From Actinomycetes bacterium (GTDB lineage Bacteria; Actinomycetota; Acidimicrobiia; Acidimicrobiales; RAAP-2): a DNA stretch of 32,910 bases. Positions 15,215 to 22,014 of this stretch are shown here, piece after piece. Below the pieces are notes generated by a model. It ran no database searches, was not told the origin of the DNA, and saw nothing but the letters and a program-made list of their open reading frames with translations. Position numbers and translations under genes: made by a program. Within the stretch, counting starts at the first letter, position 1. Every line of letters starts with the position of its first letter. The stretch spans positions 1 through 32,910 of the forward strand of contig JAJYVT010000034.1 in assembly GCA_021791845.1 (NCBI GenBank). Direction: 5' to 3'.

Positions 15215-16248
15215 TCGCCGACGAGGTTGATGACCGCGTGCTCGAGGTGTCCGGCGAGGTCGCGGCGCAGCTCGGATCGGTCGCGCCGCGTGGCCGCAAC
15301 GGCGTGCGTTCCGCTCGAGTGGTGGCCCAGCGCCGACTGGGCGCGGTAGCGCAGCGAGCCGCGACCCGACCGGCGCGGGAGCTGCAACTCCGCCTCGACC
15401 GAGCCCACCGGCGTCACGACGGTCGCCTCCCCGTCGCTGAGCAACGCCTCCACCGCAGGCTCGACGAGCCTGCTGATCCGGGGCTCGACCACGGCCACCG
15501 GGCTGTCGGGCGCGACCTCGACCGCCTCCAGGCCCGGATTGCCGACCAGTGCGCGCACGAGGGCGACCGAGCCGCCCACGTAGGTCCAGGCGAGGTCGAT
15601 CTCGCTGGCCACGCACCATCCCCGGTCCTCCGGCCACCAGAGGTTGGCCGTCTGATGGCGCGGGCGCTCGCCCCACTGCACCAGCGCGCACTCCACCGGA
15701 CCGCGGTAGAGGAGGTAGCTGCGATGGGGCAGCTCCACGCGCGGGCCGTGGCGGACCGCTGCCGGGATCGGGTCGTCCGCCGTCGCGACCGCTTCGCTCT
15801 CGCCGTCCGCGTCGCCGCTCGTCAGGGGAACGCCGGTCCAGCCGTAGCCGTCCCACAGGCAGAACCAGCAGTCCTCGGGCGTCCGGGTGTGCCGCCGCAC
15901 CACGGCGCACAGCGACCGGGCATCCGCCACCGCCAGGCTTCCCTGGCACGGACCTTGACCCGACCACGGCGGGGTGGCGGCAACCGGCTCCTGCGGGATG
16001 GCGACGGCGTGGAACGGCGCCTCGGGCTCCATCGGGCATCCGCTCCAGGCGGCGACGTCGCGCCAACGGATGAGCCGGCGTCCGCCCGGCGTCGCGTCCT
16101 TTGCCGGGTGCAGGACGCGGGCGTAGGCGTCGAAGCCGGCCGGCACGACGTCGGTCACCGTGTTCTTGGAGTGGTCGCCGAGCCGGTCCGCCAGCCAGCG
16201 GGTGTGGTCGACGGCGGTGCTCCACGCCAGGTCCTCGAGAAGCGGCAT
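15211..16248 (-). CDS. Conserved actinobacterial hypothetical protein, Trp-rich
   Basis: I do not recognise a named domain. The 345-residue protein is rich in Trp (RWRDVAAWSGCP, CWFCLWDGYGW, NLWWPEDRGWCVASEIDLAWTYVGG). The CWFC pair, SYLLYRGPVE and the NLWWPEDRxWCVASEIDLxWTYVGGS stretch look like the conserved core of a hypothetical family I have seen in other actinobacteria. There is no signal peptide or membrane segment, so it is probably cytoplasmic. The C-terminal 90 residues are more polar and variable, ending LEHAVINLVGD. ATG 16248 is the first start in a frame with good third-position bias. It lies upstream of degV on the same strand, possibly in one transcript, and diverges from the methyltransferase gene. 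Function unknown. Confidence 0.65.
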   Translation of the reverse strand: MPLLEDLAWSTAVDHTRWLADRLGDHSKNTVTDVVPAGFDAYARVLHPAKDATPGGRRLIRWRDVAAWSGCPMEPEAPFHAVAIPQEPVAATPPWSGQGPCQGSLAVADARSLCAVVRRHTRTPEDCWFCLWDGYGWTGVPLTSGDADGESEAVATADDPIPAAVRHGPRVELPHRSYLLYRGPVECALVQWGERPRHQTANLWWPEDRGWCVASEIDLAWTYVGGSVALVRALVGNPGLEAVEVAPDSPVAVVEPRISRLVEPAVEALLSDGEATVVTPVGSVEAELQLPRRSGRGSLRYRAQSALGHHSSGTHAVAATRRDRSELRRDLAGHLEHAVINLVGD

Positions 16249-16363
16249 CGCCTTATGCTCGCATCACCGGGCAGCACGGCGTGGGATCTCGCCCGCACCC
16301 CGGTCGCCGGCGTGCGGGGGCGGCCGCCACCGGCGCGACGGCGGCCCGATGGGAGGATGGGGC

Positions 16364-17161
16364 ATGGAGAGCGCCGAGCAACGCGCCGTCCGCCACCGGC
16401 GGCGGACGACGTTCGGCCAGATCGCCGAGCGGTACGACCGCTACCGGCCCGGGTACCCCGCCGGGCTCGTGGACGCCCTCGTCGCCACGGCTCGGCTCGG
16501 CCCTGGTGGCTCGGTGCTCGAGATCGGGTGCGGGACCGGCCAGCTGACGGGCTTGCTGCGCGACCGCGGCTTGCGCGTCACGGCGCTCGACGTGAGCGCG
16601 CCCATGGTCGACGTGGCCCGGCAGAGGGTCGCGGGCGGAGGCGTGTCCTTCCATGTGTCGTCGTTCGAGGAATTCCCGGCGGAGGCGGCCTCGTACGACC
16701 TCGTCGTGAGCGCCGACGCCTTCCACTGGGTCGACCCGGAGGTCCGCTACACCAAGACGCAGGACGCGCTCCGTCCCGGGGGCTGGCTCGCGGTGATCGC
16801 GTGCGACGACAGCTACGACGAGCCGCTCCAGGGGGTGGTGGAGCGCATGTGGATCGCTCGGAGCGAGCACGGCAGTGCCTGGTTGCGGACACCGAAGCCC
16901 ACCGTGGCGGACGAGATGCGGGCGAGCGGCCGGTTCGGCACCGTCGTCGAGGCGGTCTACGAGTGGGGGCTGACCCGCTCGCCGGACGAAGTGGTCGGGC
17001 TCGAGACGACGCGGGCGACGGCACTGGGGTGGGGCCCGGACGGCGCCCGCCAGTTCGCCCGCGAGCTTCGGGCGCGCATCGGCGACGTGCGGGCCGTGCA
17101 GCTGACCCGGCGCGCCCACCTCGCCATGGCCGAGCGGCCGGCGACGCCCGCCGGCGGTTGA
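16364..17161 (+). CDS. SAM-dependent class I methyltransferase
   Basis: The 265-residue protein has motif I VLEIGCGTGQLT (about 47-58), the acidic end of strand two in TALDVSAPMVDVARQ, the SFEEFP motif, and the post-motif region DLVVSADAFHWVDPE, characteristic of type 11/UbiE-like small-molecule methyltransferases whose N-terminus reads FGQIAERYDRYRPGYP. It transfers a methyl group from S-adenosylmethionine; the acceptor is unknown. GGGAGG seven bases before ATG 16364 decides the start over the in-frame ATG at 16349, which overlaps that site. The TGA at 17159-17161 lies inside the TTGACA -35 element of the next transcription unit, so the downstream gene has its own promoter. It is divergent from the Trp-rich hypothetical gene across 115 bases. 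Confidence 0.85.
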   Translation: MESAEQRAVRHRRRTTFGQIAERYDRYRPGYPAGLVDALVATARLGPGGSVLEIGCGTGQLTGLLRDRGLRVTALDVSAPMVDVARQRVAGGGVSFHVSSFEEFPAEAASYDLVVSADAFHWVDPEVRYTKTQDALRPGGWLAVIACDDSYDEPLQGVVERMWIARSEHGSAWLRTPKPTVADEMRASGRFGTVVEAVYEWGLTRSPDEVVGLETTRATALGWGPDGARQFARELRARIGDVRAVQLTRRAHLAMAERPATPAGG

Positions 17162-17186
17162 CACCGGCAGGGTCGCCGACGATACT
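17158..17186 (+). promoter_or_regulatory. Strong vegetative promoter, TTGACA-17-GATACT, leaderless
   Basis: A perfect -35 TTGACA (17158-17163) is followed by a 17-base spacer and the -10 hexamer GATACT (17181-17186). Seven bases later comes the ATG at 17194, so transcription should begin at or one base before the start codon. No Shine-Dalgarno is present. This is the only near-consensus -35/-10 pair found in the window. Confidence 0.75.
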
Positions 17187-17202
17187 TAGCCTTATGGCTA
17201 AG
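17185..17202. promoter_or_regulatory. Perfect inverted repeat, probable ArsR-family operator
   Basis: CTTAGCC-TTAT-GGCTAAG is a perfect 7+7 palindrome with a four-base spacer. It overlaps the last bases of the -10 element, the predicted transcription start and the ATG of the first gene of the operon. Its size, position and linkage to an ArsR-type regulator gene fit an autoregulatory operator; binding itself is inferred. Confidence 0.65.
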
Positions 17203-17514
17203 GAAACCGTGCTCGCCACCTACCGGGTCCGTGCGGAGGAGGAGGAGCGGTTCACCGAGCTGCTGGCGACGCACTGGGACACGCTGCGACGGCTCGAGCT
17301 CGTGACGGACGAGCGGGCCGCGGTGTACCGGAGCGTCGACGAGCCACCCACCTACGTCGAGATCTTCACCTGGGTCGAGGGCGGCTTCGACAAGGCGCAC
17401 GACCATCCGGACGTGCTCACGGTGTGGGAGGCCATGGGCCGGCTGCTCGAGCCGCGCGACGGGCAGCTCATGTGGGAGTTCCCGCACTTCCTGCCGGTCG
17501 CGATCGGGGGGTGA
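17194..17514 (+). CDS. Small alpha/beta-barrel (ABM-like) protein
   Basis: This 106-residue protein resembles a dimeric alpha-beta barrel of the antibiotic-biosynthesis-monooxygenase type: an initial strand VLATYRVRAEEEERFTELL, a central strand and helix YVEIFTWVEGGFDKAHDHPDVLTVWEAM, and a last strand LMWEFPHF. The His in KAHDHP sits where barrel-family proteins line their pocket. Function is uncertain: haem-degrading, quinol-oxidising or ligand-binding roles are all known in this fold. The ATG is fixed by the promoter geometry and has no ribosome-binding site. Its TGA overlaps the GTG of the ArsR gene (GTGA), so regulator and barrel protein form a two-gene operon. The regulator probably senses a compound this protein binds or converts, which is inference. 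Confidence 0.72.
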   Translation: MAKETVLATYRVRAEEEERFTELLATHWDTLRRLELVTDERAAVYRSVDEPPTYVEIFTWVEGGFDKAHDHPDVLTVWEAMGRLLEPRDGQLMWEFPHFLPVAIGG

Positions 17515-17933
17515 GCCCCAAGCCCAAGGGGCTCGCCGACCTCGAGGCGCTGGAGAAGGTCTTCGCCGCCCTGGCACACACGTCACGCCGGTCCATCCTC
17601 CTCGTGCTGCACGTGCGCGGCGGCTCGATGACGTCGAGGGAGATCGCCGAGCGCTTCGACTGCGCGTGGCCGACCGTCACCCGCCACCTCGGGGTCCTCG
17701 AGGACGCCGGGCTGGTCCATGTCGAGCGCCGGGGACGCGAGCGCCGGTACACGCTGGACACCGGCCGGCTCGTCGGCGTGGCCGGTGGGTGGCTCCGCCG
17801 CTTCGGGCCGCCGGGCGACGCCGGCCGGCGGCCGGAGCAGGTTGCGCGTGCCACCGGTTCGACCCCGGCCGTGCAGGCTCCCCAGGTGCCAACGCTGCAA
17901 CGGGGAGCGCGGGACCGTGGGCGACGGGGGTGA
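17511..17933 (+). CDS. ArsR-family winged-helix transcriptional regulator
   Basis: The 140-residue product has an ArsR-type winged helix: LEKVFAALAHTSRRSILLVL (helices 1-2), SMTSREIAERFDCAWPTVTRHLGVLEDAGLV (recognition helix region, about 43-73) and a wing ERRGRERRYTLD. It lacks the metal-binding ELCVCDL motif; the only Cys in the domain is in FDCAW, so it is probably not an arsenic or heavy-metal sensor and more like the SdpR/PadR-like non-metal group. The final 40 residues are Gly/Arg/Pro-rich and probably disordered. GTG 17511 overlaps the preceding stop. A perfect palindrome on the operon start is its probable operator, implying negative autoregulation. Confidence 0.85.
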   Translation: MSPKPKGLADLEALEKVFAALAHTSRRSILLVLHVRGGSMTSREIAERFDCAWPTVTRHLGVLEDAGLVHVERRGRERRYTLDTGRLVGVAGGWLRRFGPPGDAGRRPEQVARATGSTPAVQAPQVPTLQRGARDRGRRG

Positions 17934-18012
17934 CCAAACCGGCGGTGAAACGGGCAGTAAGAAGAGCGCGGCGCGGGCACAAAGGAGAGGTCGAGCACAG
18001 GGAGGTCGGGTG

Positions 18013-18798
18013 ATGGAGACGATGCGCACAGACCGGGTCGCGAACCCCGAGTTCGCGGTGGTGGTGCGGGGGTACGACCGGGCGCAGGTGGACGAGTACC
18101 TCGGCGAGCTCTTGGCGTGGTTGTCCGAGGCGGAGCGCCGCATCCTGGCCACCGACGAGGCCAACGAGGCGCTCCGGCGCGAGATCGTCCAGCTCCGGGC
18201 CACGGCCGCCTCGCTCGAGGAGCGGGCCGGCGTGCCCGGGCCCCAGTCGCTGAACGCATTCAGCGAGCGGATGAACCAGGTCATGCAGTCGGCGGTGGAG
18301 GCGGCGAACGAGCTCCGCTCCCAGGCGGAGCGGGAAGCCAACGAGCGGCGGGACGCCGTCGCGGCGGAGGTCGAGCGGATGCTCGAGCGGGCGAAGACCG
18401 AGGCCCGGGAGATCCTGCGCCGCGCCCGGGCCAAGGAGCGCGACCTGGAGGAGAGCATCGTGGCGCTGTCCGAGCGCCGGTCGGCCGCGGTCGAGCAGCT
18501 GGGCCGGCTCCACCTCCAGCTGTCGGAGGTCCTGGCCAGGCCGGAGGCCGCACTGGCCGTCGGGCCGGGGACCGAGGGCGGGACCGCCCCGCAGGGCTCC
18601 GCCGCGGTGGCGGCGGCGGAGCAGCCCGCCCTGCCGGAGGCTGCCGCCGACCAGACCGCCGTCCTCGACAGGTCGGACCCTGCGGGGATGACCCAGACCC
18701 TGCCGGCGGTGCACGCCGAGCCCGTCGCCACATCGGAGCCCACGATGGTGCAGTACCCCGAGCACGACCGCCGCGGCGGCCGGGGGGGACCGCGCTGA
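18013..18798 (+). CDS. DivIVA-domain coiled-coil protein
   Basis: The 261-residue protein begins with a DivIVA-like lipid-binding module (FAVVVRGYDRAQVDEYLGEL, residues 11-30). A long coiled coil follows, from about 33 to 175, rich in Glu/Arg/Ala heptads (NELRSQAEREANERRDAV, RMLERAKTEAREILRRARAKERDLEE). The C-terminal 80 residues are Pro/Ala/Gly-rich and probably disordered. DivIVA/Wag31 proteins mark curved membrane and organise polar growth or division; this one is a paralogue type and not clearly Wag31 itself, since the ftsZ-sepF neighbourhood is absent. GGAGG seven bases before ATG 18013 decides the start (GTG 18010 is adjacent). It ends 40 bases from the convergent aminotransferase gene. 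Confidence 0.78.
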   Translation: METMRTDRVANPEFAVVVRGYDRAQVDEYLGELLAWLSEAERRILATDEANEALRREIVQLRATAASLEERAGVPGPQSLNAFSERMNQVMQSAVEAANELRSQAEREANERRDAVAAEVERMLERAKTEAREILRRARAKERDLEESIVALSERRSAAVEQLGRLHLQLSEVLARPEAALAVGPGTEGGTAPQGSAAVAAAEQPALPEAAADQTAVLDRSDPAGMTQTLPAVHAEPVATSEPTMVQYPEHDRRGGRGGPR

Positions 18799-18838
18799 GC
18801 GAACGGCCCCGGCTGCCGGCGGCGGAGCGGCTCCGGCC

Positions 18839-20311
18839 TCAGCTGCCGACGGCGCAGCCGCTGCCGGTCGCCTCGGCGGCCGACCACCACCCCGACACCG
18901 GCGTCTCGGGGAAGAAGTCGCCGCTGGCCGGGTCCTGGCGGTAGGGCACGGGCGGCTCGGCACCGGCGGCGAGCTCGGCCACGGCCGCGAGCAGCGCGGC
19001 CACGTCGTCGTGCGTGGTGCCCAGGCCGGCGCTGGCGCGGACCGCACCGGGGATCTCGCGGTGGTCGCCTGCAAGGACGCGGGCGCGCACGCCGGCCGAG
19101 TTGGCGCAGCCGAGGAGCCGCATCAGGTAGGGGTGGGCGCAGAAGCAGCCGTGGCGGACGCCGATGCCCCATTCGGCGGCCAGGCGGGCGGCCACCAGGC
19201 CGTGGTGCATGCCCTGGACCGTGAAGGTGGCCACCGCCAGCGTCTCGGTCGCGGGTCGGGGCCCGAGGAGCCGCACGCCCTCGATGGCCGCCAGCCCGCG
19301 GCGCAGCTCGGCGGCGAGCGCCGACTCGTGGGCGTGCATGGCGTGCCAGCCGAGCCGCTCCATGTCCGCCAGCGCCGCTCCCAGCGCGACGGCACCGACC
19401 ACGTTGGGTGACCCCGCCTCCTCCCGCTCGGGCGGCGGGCTCCAGACGACGTCGTCGAGGTCCACCAGCGCCACCGCCCCACCGCCCATGAGGAAGGGGA
19501 GGCCGGAGGCGAACGTCTCCCTCGGGCCGATGAGGGCGCCGCCGCCGAAGGGGGCGTAGAGCTTGTGGCCGCTGAACGCCACGTAGTCGGGCCCGGCGGG
19601 GAGAGGGCGGTGCGGTGCCAGCTGCGCCGCGTCGAGCACGACCGGCACCCCGCGCTCGTGGGCGGCCTCGCAGATCGCCTCGATCGGCGGCAGCCACCCG
19701 GTGACGTTCGACGCCCCCGTGATGGCGAGCACCTTTGGACGGGGCTCGGCGTCCAGGCCGGCCACCACGGCGTCGAGCTCGAAGGTGCCGTCGATGCCGC
19801 ACTCCACGAACCGCTGGCGCGCCACCCGGGCCCACGGCAGGAGGTTGGCGTGGTGCTCCACCACGGTGGTCAGCACCACGTCCTCGGGGGCCAGCCCGAG
19901 GCGGTAGGCGAGGAGGTTGATGGACTCGGTCGTGTTGCGGCTCATGACGGCCACGTCGGTGTCCGCGTCACGCCCGGCATGGGCCAGGACCCGCCGGCGC
20001 GCCTCGTCGTACGCCGCCGAGGCGCGGCGCGACTTGTAGCCCGCCCCCCGGTGGACGCTCGAGTAGAGGGGCAGCAGCTCGGTGACGGCCTCGGCGACCC
20101 GGGCGGACGCCGGCGTGGAGGCGGCACAGTCGAGATCCCGGTACGGGCGCTCGACGCCGTCGAGACAGGGGACCATCGTCCCGCCGCCGACCAGCTCCAG
20201 GAGCGGTGCGGCGGCCACCGCACCGTCCATCACCGCCTGCGCCCCGCCCCCGGGGCTGGAGGTGCCGCCGGGAGAGGGATCGGCGGGCGACGGGTTCGGG
20301 GCGGCGAGCAC
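18839..20311 (-). CDS. Class V aminotransferase / cysteine desulfurase-like protein
   Basis: The 490-residue PLP enzyme has the SufS-like fold: a VVEHHANLLPW segment near 150, LDAAQLAPH (cofactor Asp) near 226, the Schiff-base lysine in FSGHKLYAPFGGG (Lys250), and RHGCFCAHP (Cys389, Cys391), where Cys391 aligns with the persulfide Cys of SufS. It could mobilise sulfur from cysteine, but no Suf scaffold genes are near, so substrate is open. The 30-residue N-terminus before MDGAVAAAPL is low in complexity. GTG 20311 is preferred because a TAGGCT hexamer ends six bases upstream on that strand; ATG 20230 is the alternative. The adjacent GGAGG is too close to GTG to act as a normal ribosome-binding site. 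Its C-terminal 40 residues after PYRQDP are a variable tail. Confidence 0.83.
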   Translation of the reverse strand: MLAAPNPSPADPSPGGTSSPGGGAQAVMDGAVAAAPLLELVGGGTMVPCLDGVERPYRDLDCAASTPASARVAEAVTELLPLYSSVHRGAGYKSRRASAAYDEARRRVLAHAGRDADTDVAVMSRNTTESINLLAYRLGLAPEDVVLTTVVEHHANLLPWARVARQRFVECGIDGTFELDAVVAGLDAEPRPKVLAITGASNVTGWLPPIEAICEAAHERGVPVVLDAAQLAPHRPLPAGPDYVAFSGHKLYAPFGGGALIGPRETFASGLPFLMGGGAVALVDLDDVVWSPPPEREEAGSPNVVGAVALGAALADMERLGWHAMHAHESALAAELRRGLAAIEGVRLLGPRPATETLAVATFTVQGMHHGLVAARLAAEWGIGVRHGCFCAHPYLMRLLGCANSAGVRARVLAGDHREIPGAVRASAGLGTTHDDVAALLAAVAELAAGAEPPVPYRQDPASGDFFPETPVSGWWSAAEATGSGCAVGS

Positions 20312-20317
20312 ACCTCC

Positions 20318-20323
20318 AGCCTA
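20318..20323 (-). promoter_or_regulatory. -10 hexamer TAGGCT of the aminotransferase gene
   Basis: On the minus strand TAGGCT is followed by six bases and the GTG at 20311, the spacing expected for a leaderless mRNA. No consensus -35 was seen. Confidence 0.5.
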
Positions 20324-20418
20324 CGGACCCCTCCGAGCCTCCGGCCATCGTCGCCGGACCCGCCCGAGCTGTCGCCGCCGGACCGGTCCCCGTCCTCGGG
20401 GGCCGCACGCGCTCGGGA

Positions 20419-20424
20419 TAGCCT
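20419..20424 (+). promoter_or_regulatory. -10 hexamer TAGCCT of the zinc-finger gene
   Basis: TAGCCT, six bases (GCCGTC), then ATG 20431. There is no Shine-Dalgarno in this interval, so a leaderless start is likely. It lies back to back with the TAGGCT element of the minus-strand gene, about 95 bases away. Confidence 0.5.
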
Positions 20425-20430
20425 GCCGTC

Positions 20431-20763
20431 ATGTCCGCCGAGGCCCCCTGGCAACCTGGCAGCCTGCCGGGAAGCTCTGCCGCCCCGTGGACCGCCGGTG
20501 CGCCCGACGCCGGAGCCGCCCTCGACGTGGCCGGGGCGACCGGGGCGACCGGAATGACCGGCACCGCCGACGCCGAGGAGTACCGCTCGCTGCTGGACTC
20601 GGCGCGACAGGTGCTCGACCGGGTGGACCGTGCGCTCGGCCAGCTCGCCGACGGCGCCTACGGACGGTGCAGCGTGTGCGGCGCAGCGATCGACGACCGC
20701 CGCCTCGAGGCCGACCCGACGGCGCTGCACTGCGCCGAGCACGCCGCCGCGCCGCTCGGGTAG
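20431..20763 (+). CDS. TraR/DksA-type C4 zinc-finger protein
   Basis: The 110-residue protein has a low-complexity Ala/Gly/Thr N-terminus (about 1-48), then a coiled-coil helix EYRSLLDSARQVLDRVDRALGQLADGAYG and the zinc finger RCSVCGAAIDDRRLEADPTALHCAEH (about 78-103), in which Cys, Cys and the C-terminal Cys/His can bind zinc. DksA/TraR proteins act at the RNA polymerase secondary channel, but short actinobacterial members often lack the acidic coil tip and their role is unknown; the tip here is QLADGAYG with one Asp. The start is set by a -10 hexamer six bases upstream. The 3' end lies in a 22-bp tandem duplication that repeats the last codons. Confidence 0.78.
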   Translation: MSAEAPWQPGSLPGSSAAPWTAGAPDAGAALDVAGATGATGMTGTADAEEYRSLLDSARQVLDRVDRALGQLADGAYGRCSVCGAAIDDRRLEADPTALHCAEHAAAPLG

Positions 20764-20798
20764 CGCCGCCGCGCCGCTCGGGTAGCGCCGCCGCGCCG
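20743..20798 (+). repeat. 22-bp tandem repeat spanning a stop codon
   Basis: The unit GCCGCCGCGCCGCTCGGGTAGC occupies 20743-20764 and, identically, 20765-20786; twelve more bases of a third copy run to 20798. The first copy holds the TAG stop of the zinc-finger gene. Because 22 is not a multiple of three, the second copy is non-coding. Confidence 0.9.
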
Positions 20799-20804
20799 GC
20801 GGAG

Positions 20805-21428
20805 TCAGCCGGCCTGCTGGCCGGTCGGTCCGGGCACCACCGGGTGGACCTCGATGGGGGAGCATCCCGGAAGGCCCATCGCCACCTTGGTCGAGTGCGT
20901 CGATGTGGGCGGGGTGACGAGCAGGGAGTGGTACGTCGGGCAGGAGGTCTCGGTGCCGGTGGGCATGTCCGTCCCCTCCGCCAGTGCGCTCGCCACCCCG
21001 TGGGGCTGCAGCACCACCAGCGGCGGTGCCGCCGACGAGGAGCTCAGTCCGCCCAGGTACCCCTGCGGCGTCCGCTCCGCCTGGACCGCCTGGGCGCCTG
21101 TTGTGCTCAGCCCGGCCACGCCGGGGTAGCCCTGGAGCGAGCAGGTGGAGGTCCCGACGTTCTCGAAGAGGATGGCCCCGCCCTCGTGGCCCAGCCCGGC
21201 GCCCTGCTGCCCGGCGGAGACCTGCAGCTGGGCGGCGGTGCACCGGGAGAGCGACGCCACGGTGGTCGTCGTGGTGGTGGAGCTCGGCGCCGGCGCGGTG
21301 GTCGAGGGCGCCGCGCTCGTCGGGGTCGAGCGCTTGCCGTGGTGAGTGCTCGGCGACGCCGAGGGACTGCCGCACGCCGTGCAGGCGAGGGCGAGGGCGC
21401 CGGCCAGGGCGAATGGAAGGGGGGTCAT
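20805..21428 (-). CDS. DUF4232 lipoprotein
   Basis: This 207-residue protein has a hydrophobic N-terminus (PLPFALAGALALACTACGS) with Cys16 and Cys19 as candidate lipid-attachment residues, then a Ser/Thr/Pro linker to about residue 58. A DUF4232 domain follows: RCTAAQLQVSAG, a FENVGTSTCSLQGYPGVAGL core, VLQPHGVASALAEG, and late Cys residues in TSCPTYHSLLVT and GLPGCSPIEV that could pair with earlier ones. DUF4232 proteins are exported proteins of unknown function common in actinomycetes. The N-terminus lacks the usual Lys/Arg, and neither Cys has a textbook lipobox, so lipidation is probable rather than certain. A TAGTCT hexamer 15 bases before ATG 21428 may be its -10. It converges on the zinc-finger gene. 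Confidence 0.72.
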   Translation of the reverse strand: MTPLPFALAGALALACTACGSPSASPSTHHGKRSTPTSAAPSTTAPAPSSTTTTTTVASLSRCTAAQLQVSAGQQGAGLGHEGGAILFENVGTSTCSLQGYPGVAGLSTTGAQAVQAERTPQGYLGGLSSSSAAPPLVVLQPHGVASALAEGTDMPTGTETSCPTYHSLLVTPPTSTHSTKVAMGLPGCSPIEVHPVVPGPTGQQAG

Positions 21429-21443
21429 CTTGCCGATGCCCGG

Positions 21444-21449
21444 AGACTA
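21444..21449 (-). promoter_or_regulatory. -10 hexamer TAGTCT of the DUF4232 gene
   Basis: TAGTCT on the minus strand lies 15 bases before ATG 21428, predicting a leader of about eight or nine bases. No -35 consensus is seen. It lies about 60 bases beyond the sodN-side hairpin. Confidence 0.35.
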
Positions 21450-21507
21450 CTGCCCGCCTGACGCGGAGAACGGGAGCCGCCGTCGGCCGGCTGGCCCCCG
21501 TTCCCGG

Positions 21508-21532
21508 GCTGCCGCACGACGCGTGCGGCAGC
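21508..21532 (-). terminator. Perfect 11-bp hairpin downstream of sodN
   Basis: GCTGCCGCACG-acg-CGTGCGGCAGC is an 11-bp perfect stem with a three-base loop, 20 bases after the sodN stop. There is no U-tract, which is common for actinobacterial terminators. It also separates sodN from the same-strand DUF4232 gene, so ending the sodN transcript is the simplest role. Confidence 0.6.
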
Positions 21533-21552
21533 GGGCGGCGGAAGGGGGAAGG

Positions 21553-21972
21553 TCAGCCCTTCTTCGTCTCCCAGAAGATCGTTGTGATCTCGGCGATCTG
21601 GTCGAGGAGCCGCTGACCGACCGCCACGTCGTTGGTCTTCTTGGCCTCGCCCGCCGACTTCGTGGCCTTCCAGAACAGGTCGTGGAGCTGCGGGTACTTC
21701 TCGAGGTGCTCCGGCTTGAAGTAGTCGGTCCACAGCACCCACAGGTGGTGCTTCACGAGGTCGGCGCGCTGCTCCTTGATCATCGTCGCCCGGATCCGGA
21801 ACTCCTGGTCGTCCGATGCGTTGTGCTTCTCCTGGATCGCCTTGACCGACTCGGCCTCGATGCGGGCCTGCGCCGGGTCGTAGACCCCGCACGGCAGGTC
21901 GCAGTGGGCGAAGGCCGTCGCGGGCCGCAGGACGCGGTCCACCGTGGTGAGCGCTCGGTCGAGCATGCGCAT
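21553..21972 (-). CDS. sodN: Nickel superoxide dismutase precursor
   Basis: The enzyme disproportionates superoxide in the cytoplasm using nickel. The nickel hook HCDLPCGVY begins at residue 23; after cleavage before that His its imidazole, Cys2 and Cys6 bind nickel. The mature part is 117 residues, the length known for Streptomyces Ni-SOD, and continues YDPAQARIEAESVKAIQEK and a DLVKHHLWVLWTDYFKPEHLEKYP helix region. ATG 21972 is chosen because GGAAGGAG lies seven bases upstream; it gives a 22-residue propeptide with Arg/Leu-rich helix MRMLDRALTTVDRVLRP. GTG 22035 would overlap the start of the divergent sodX and is rejected. The protease gene sodX is read the other way. In Streptomyces the gene is repressed by Nur under nickel limitation; no clear Nur box was recognised here. 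Confidence 0.95.
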   Translation of the reverse strand: MRMLDRALTTVDRVLRPATAFAHCDLPCGVYDPAQARIEAESVKAIQEKHNASDDQEFRIRATMIKEQRADLVKHHLWVLWTDYFKPEHLEKYPQLHDLFWKATKSAGEAKKTNDVAVGQRLLDQIAEITTIFWETKKG

Positions 21973-22014
21973 GTGGGGGCTCCTTCCCATTGCCGGCAGA
22001 GGGGGCTGCCGATC

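Noticed and set aside
14596..17514. 972-codon plus-strand ORF
   Set aside because: Most of it is antisense to degV and the Trp-rich gene or out of frame with the methyltransferase. Only the last 106 codons, from ATG 17194, are a real gene.
20809..20824. CCGGCC-TGCT-GGCCGG hairpin as a terminator of the zinc-finger gene
   Set aside because: It lies inside the coding end of the convergent DUF4232 gene, has only six pairs, and such GC palindromes are frequent by chance here.
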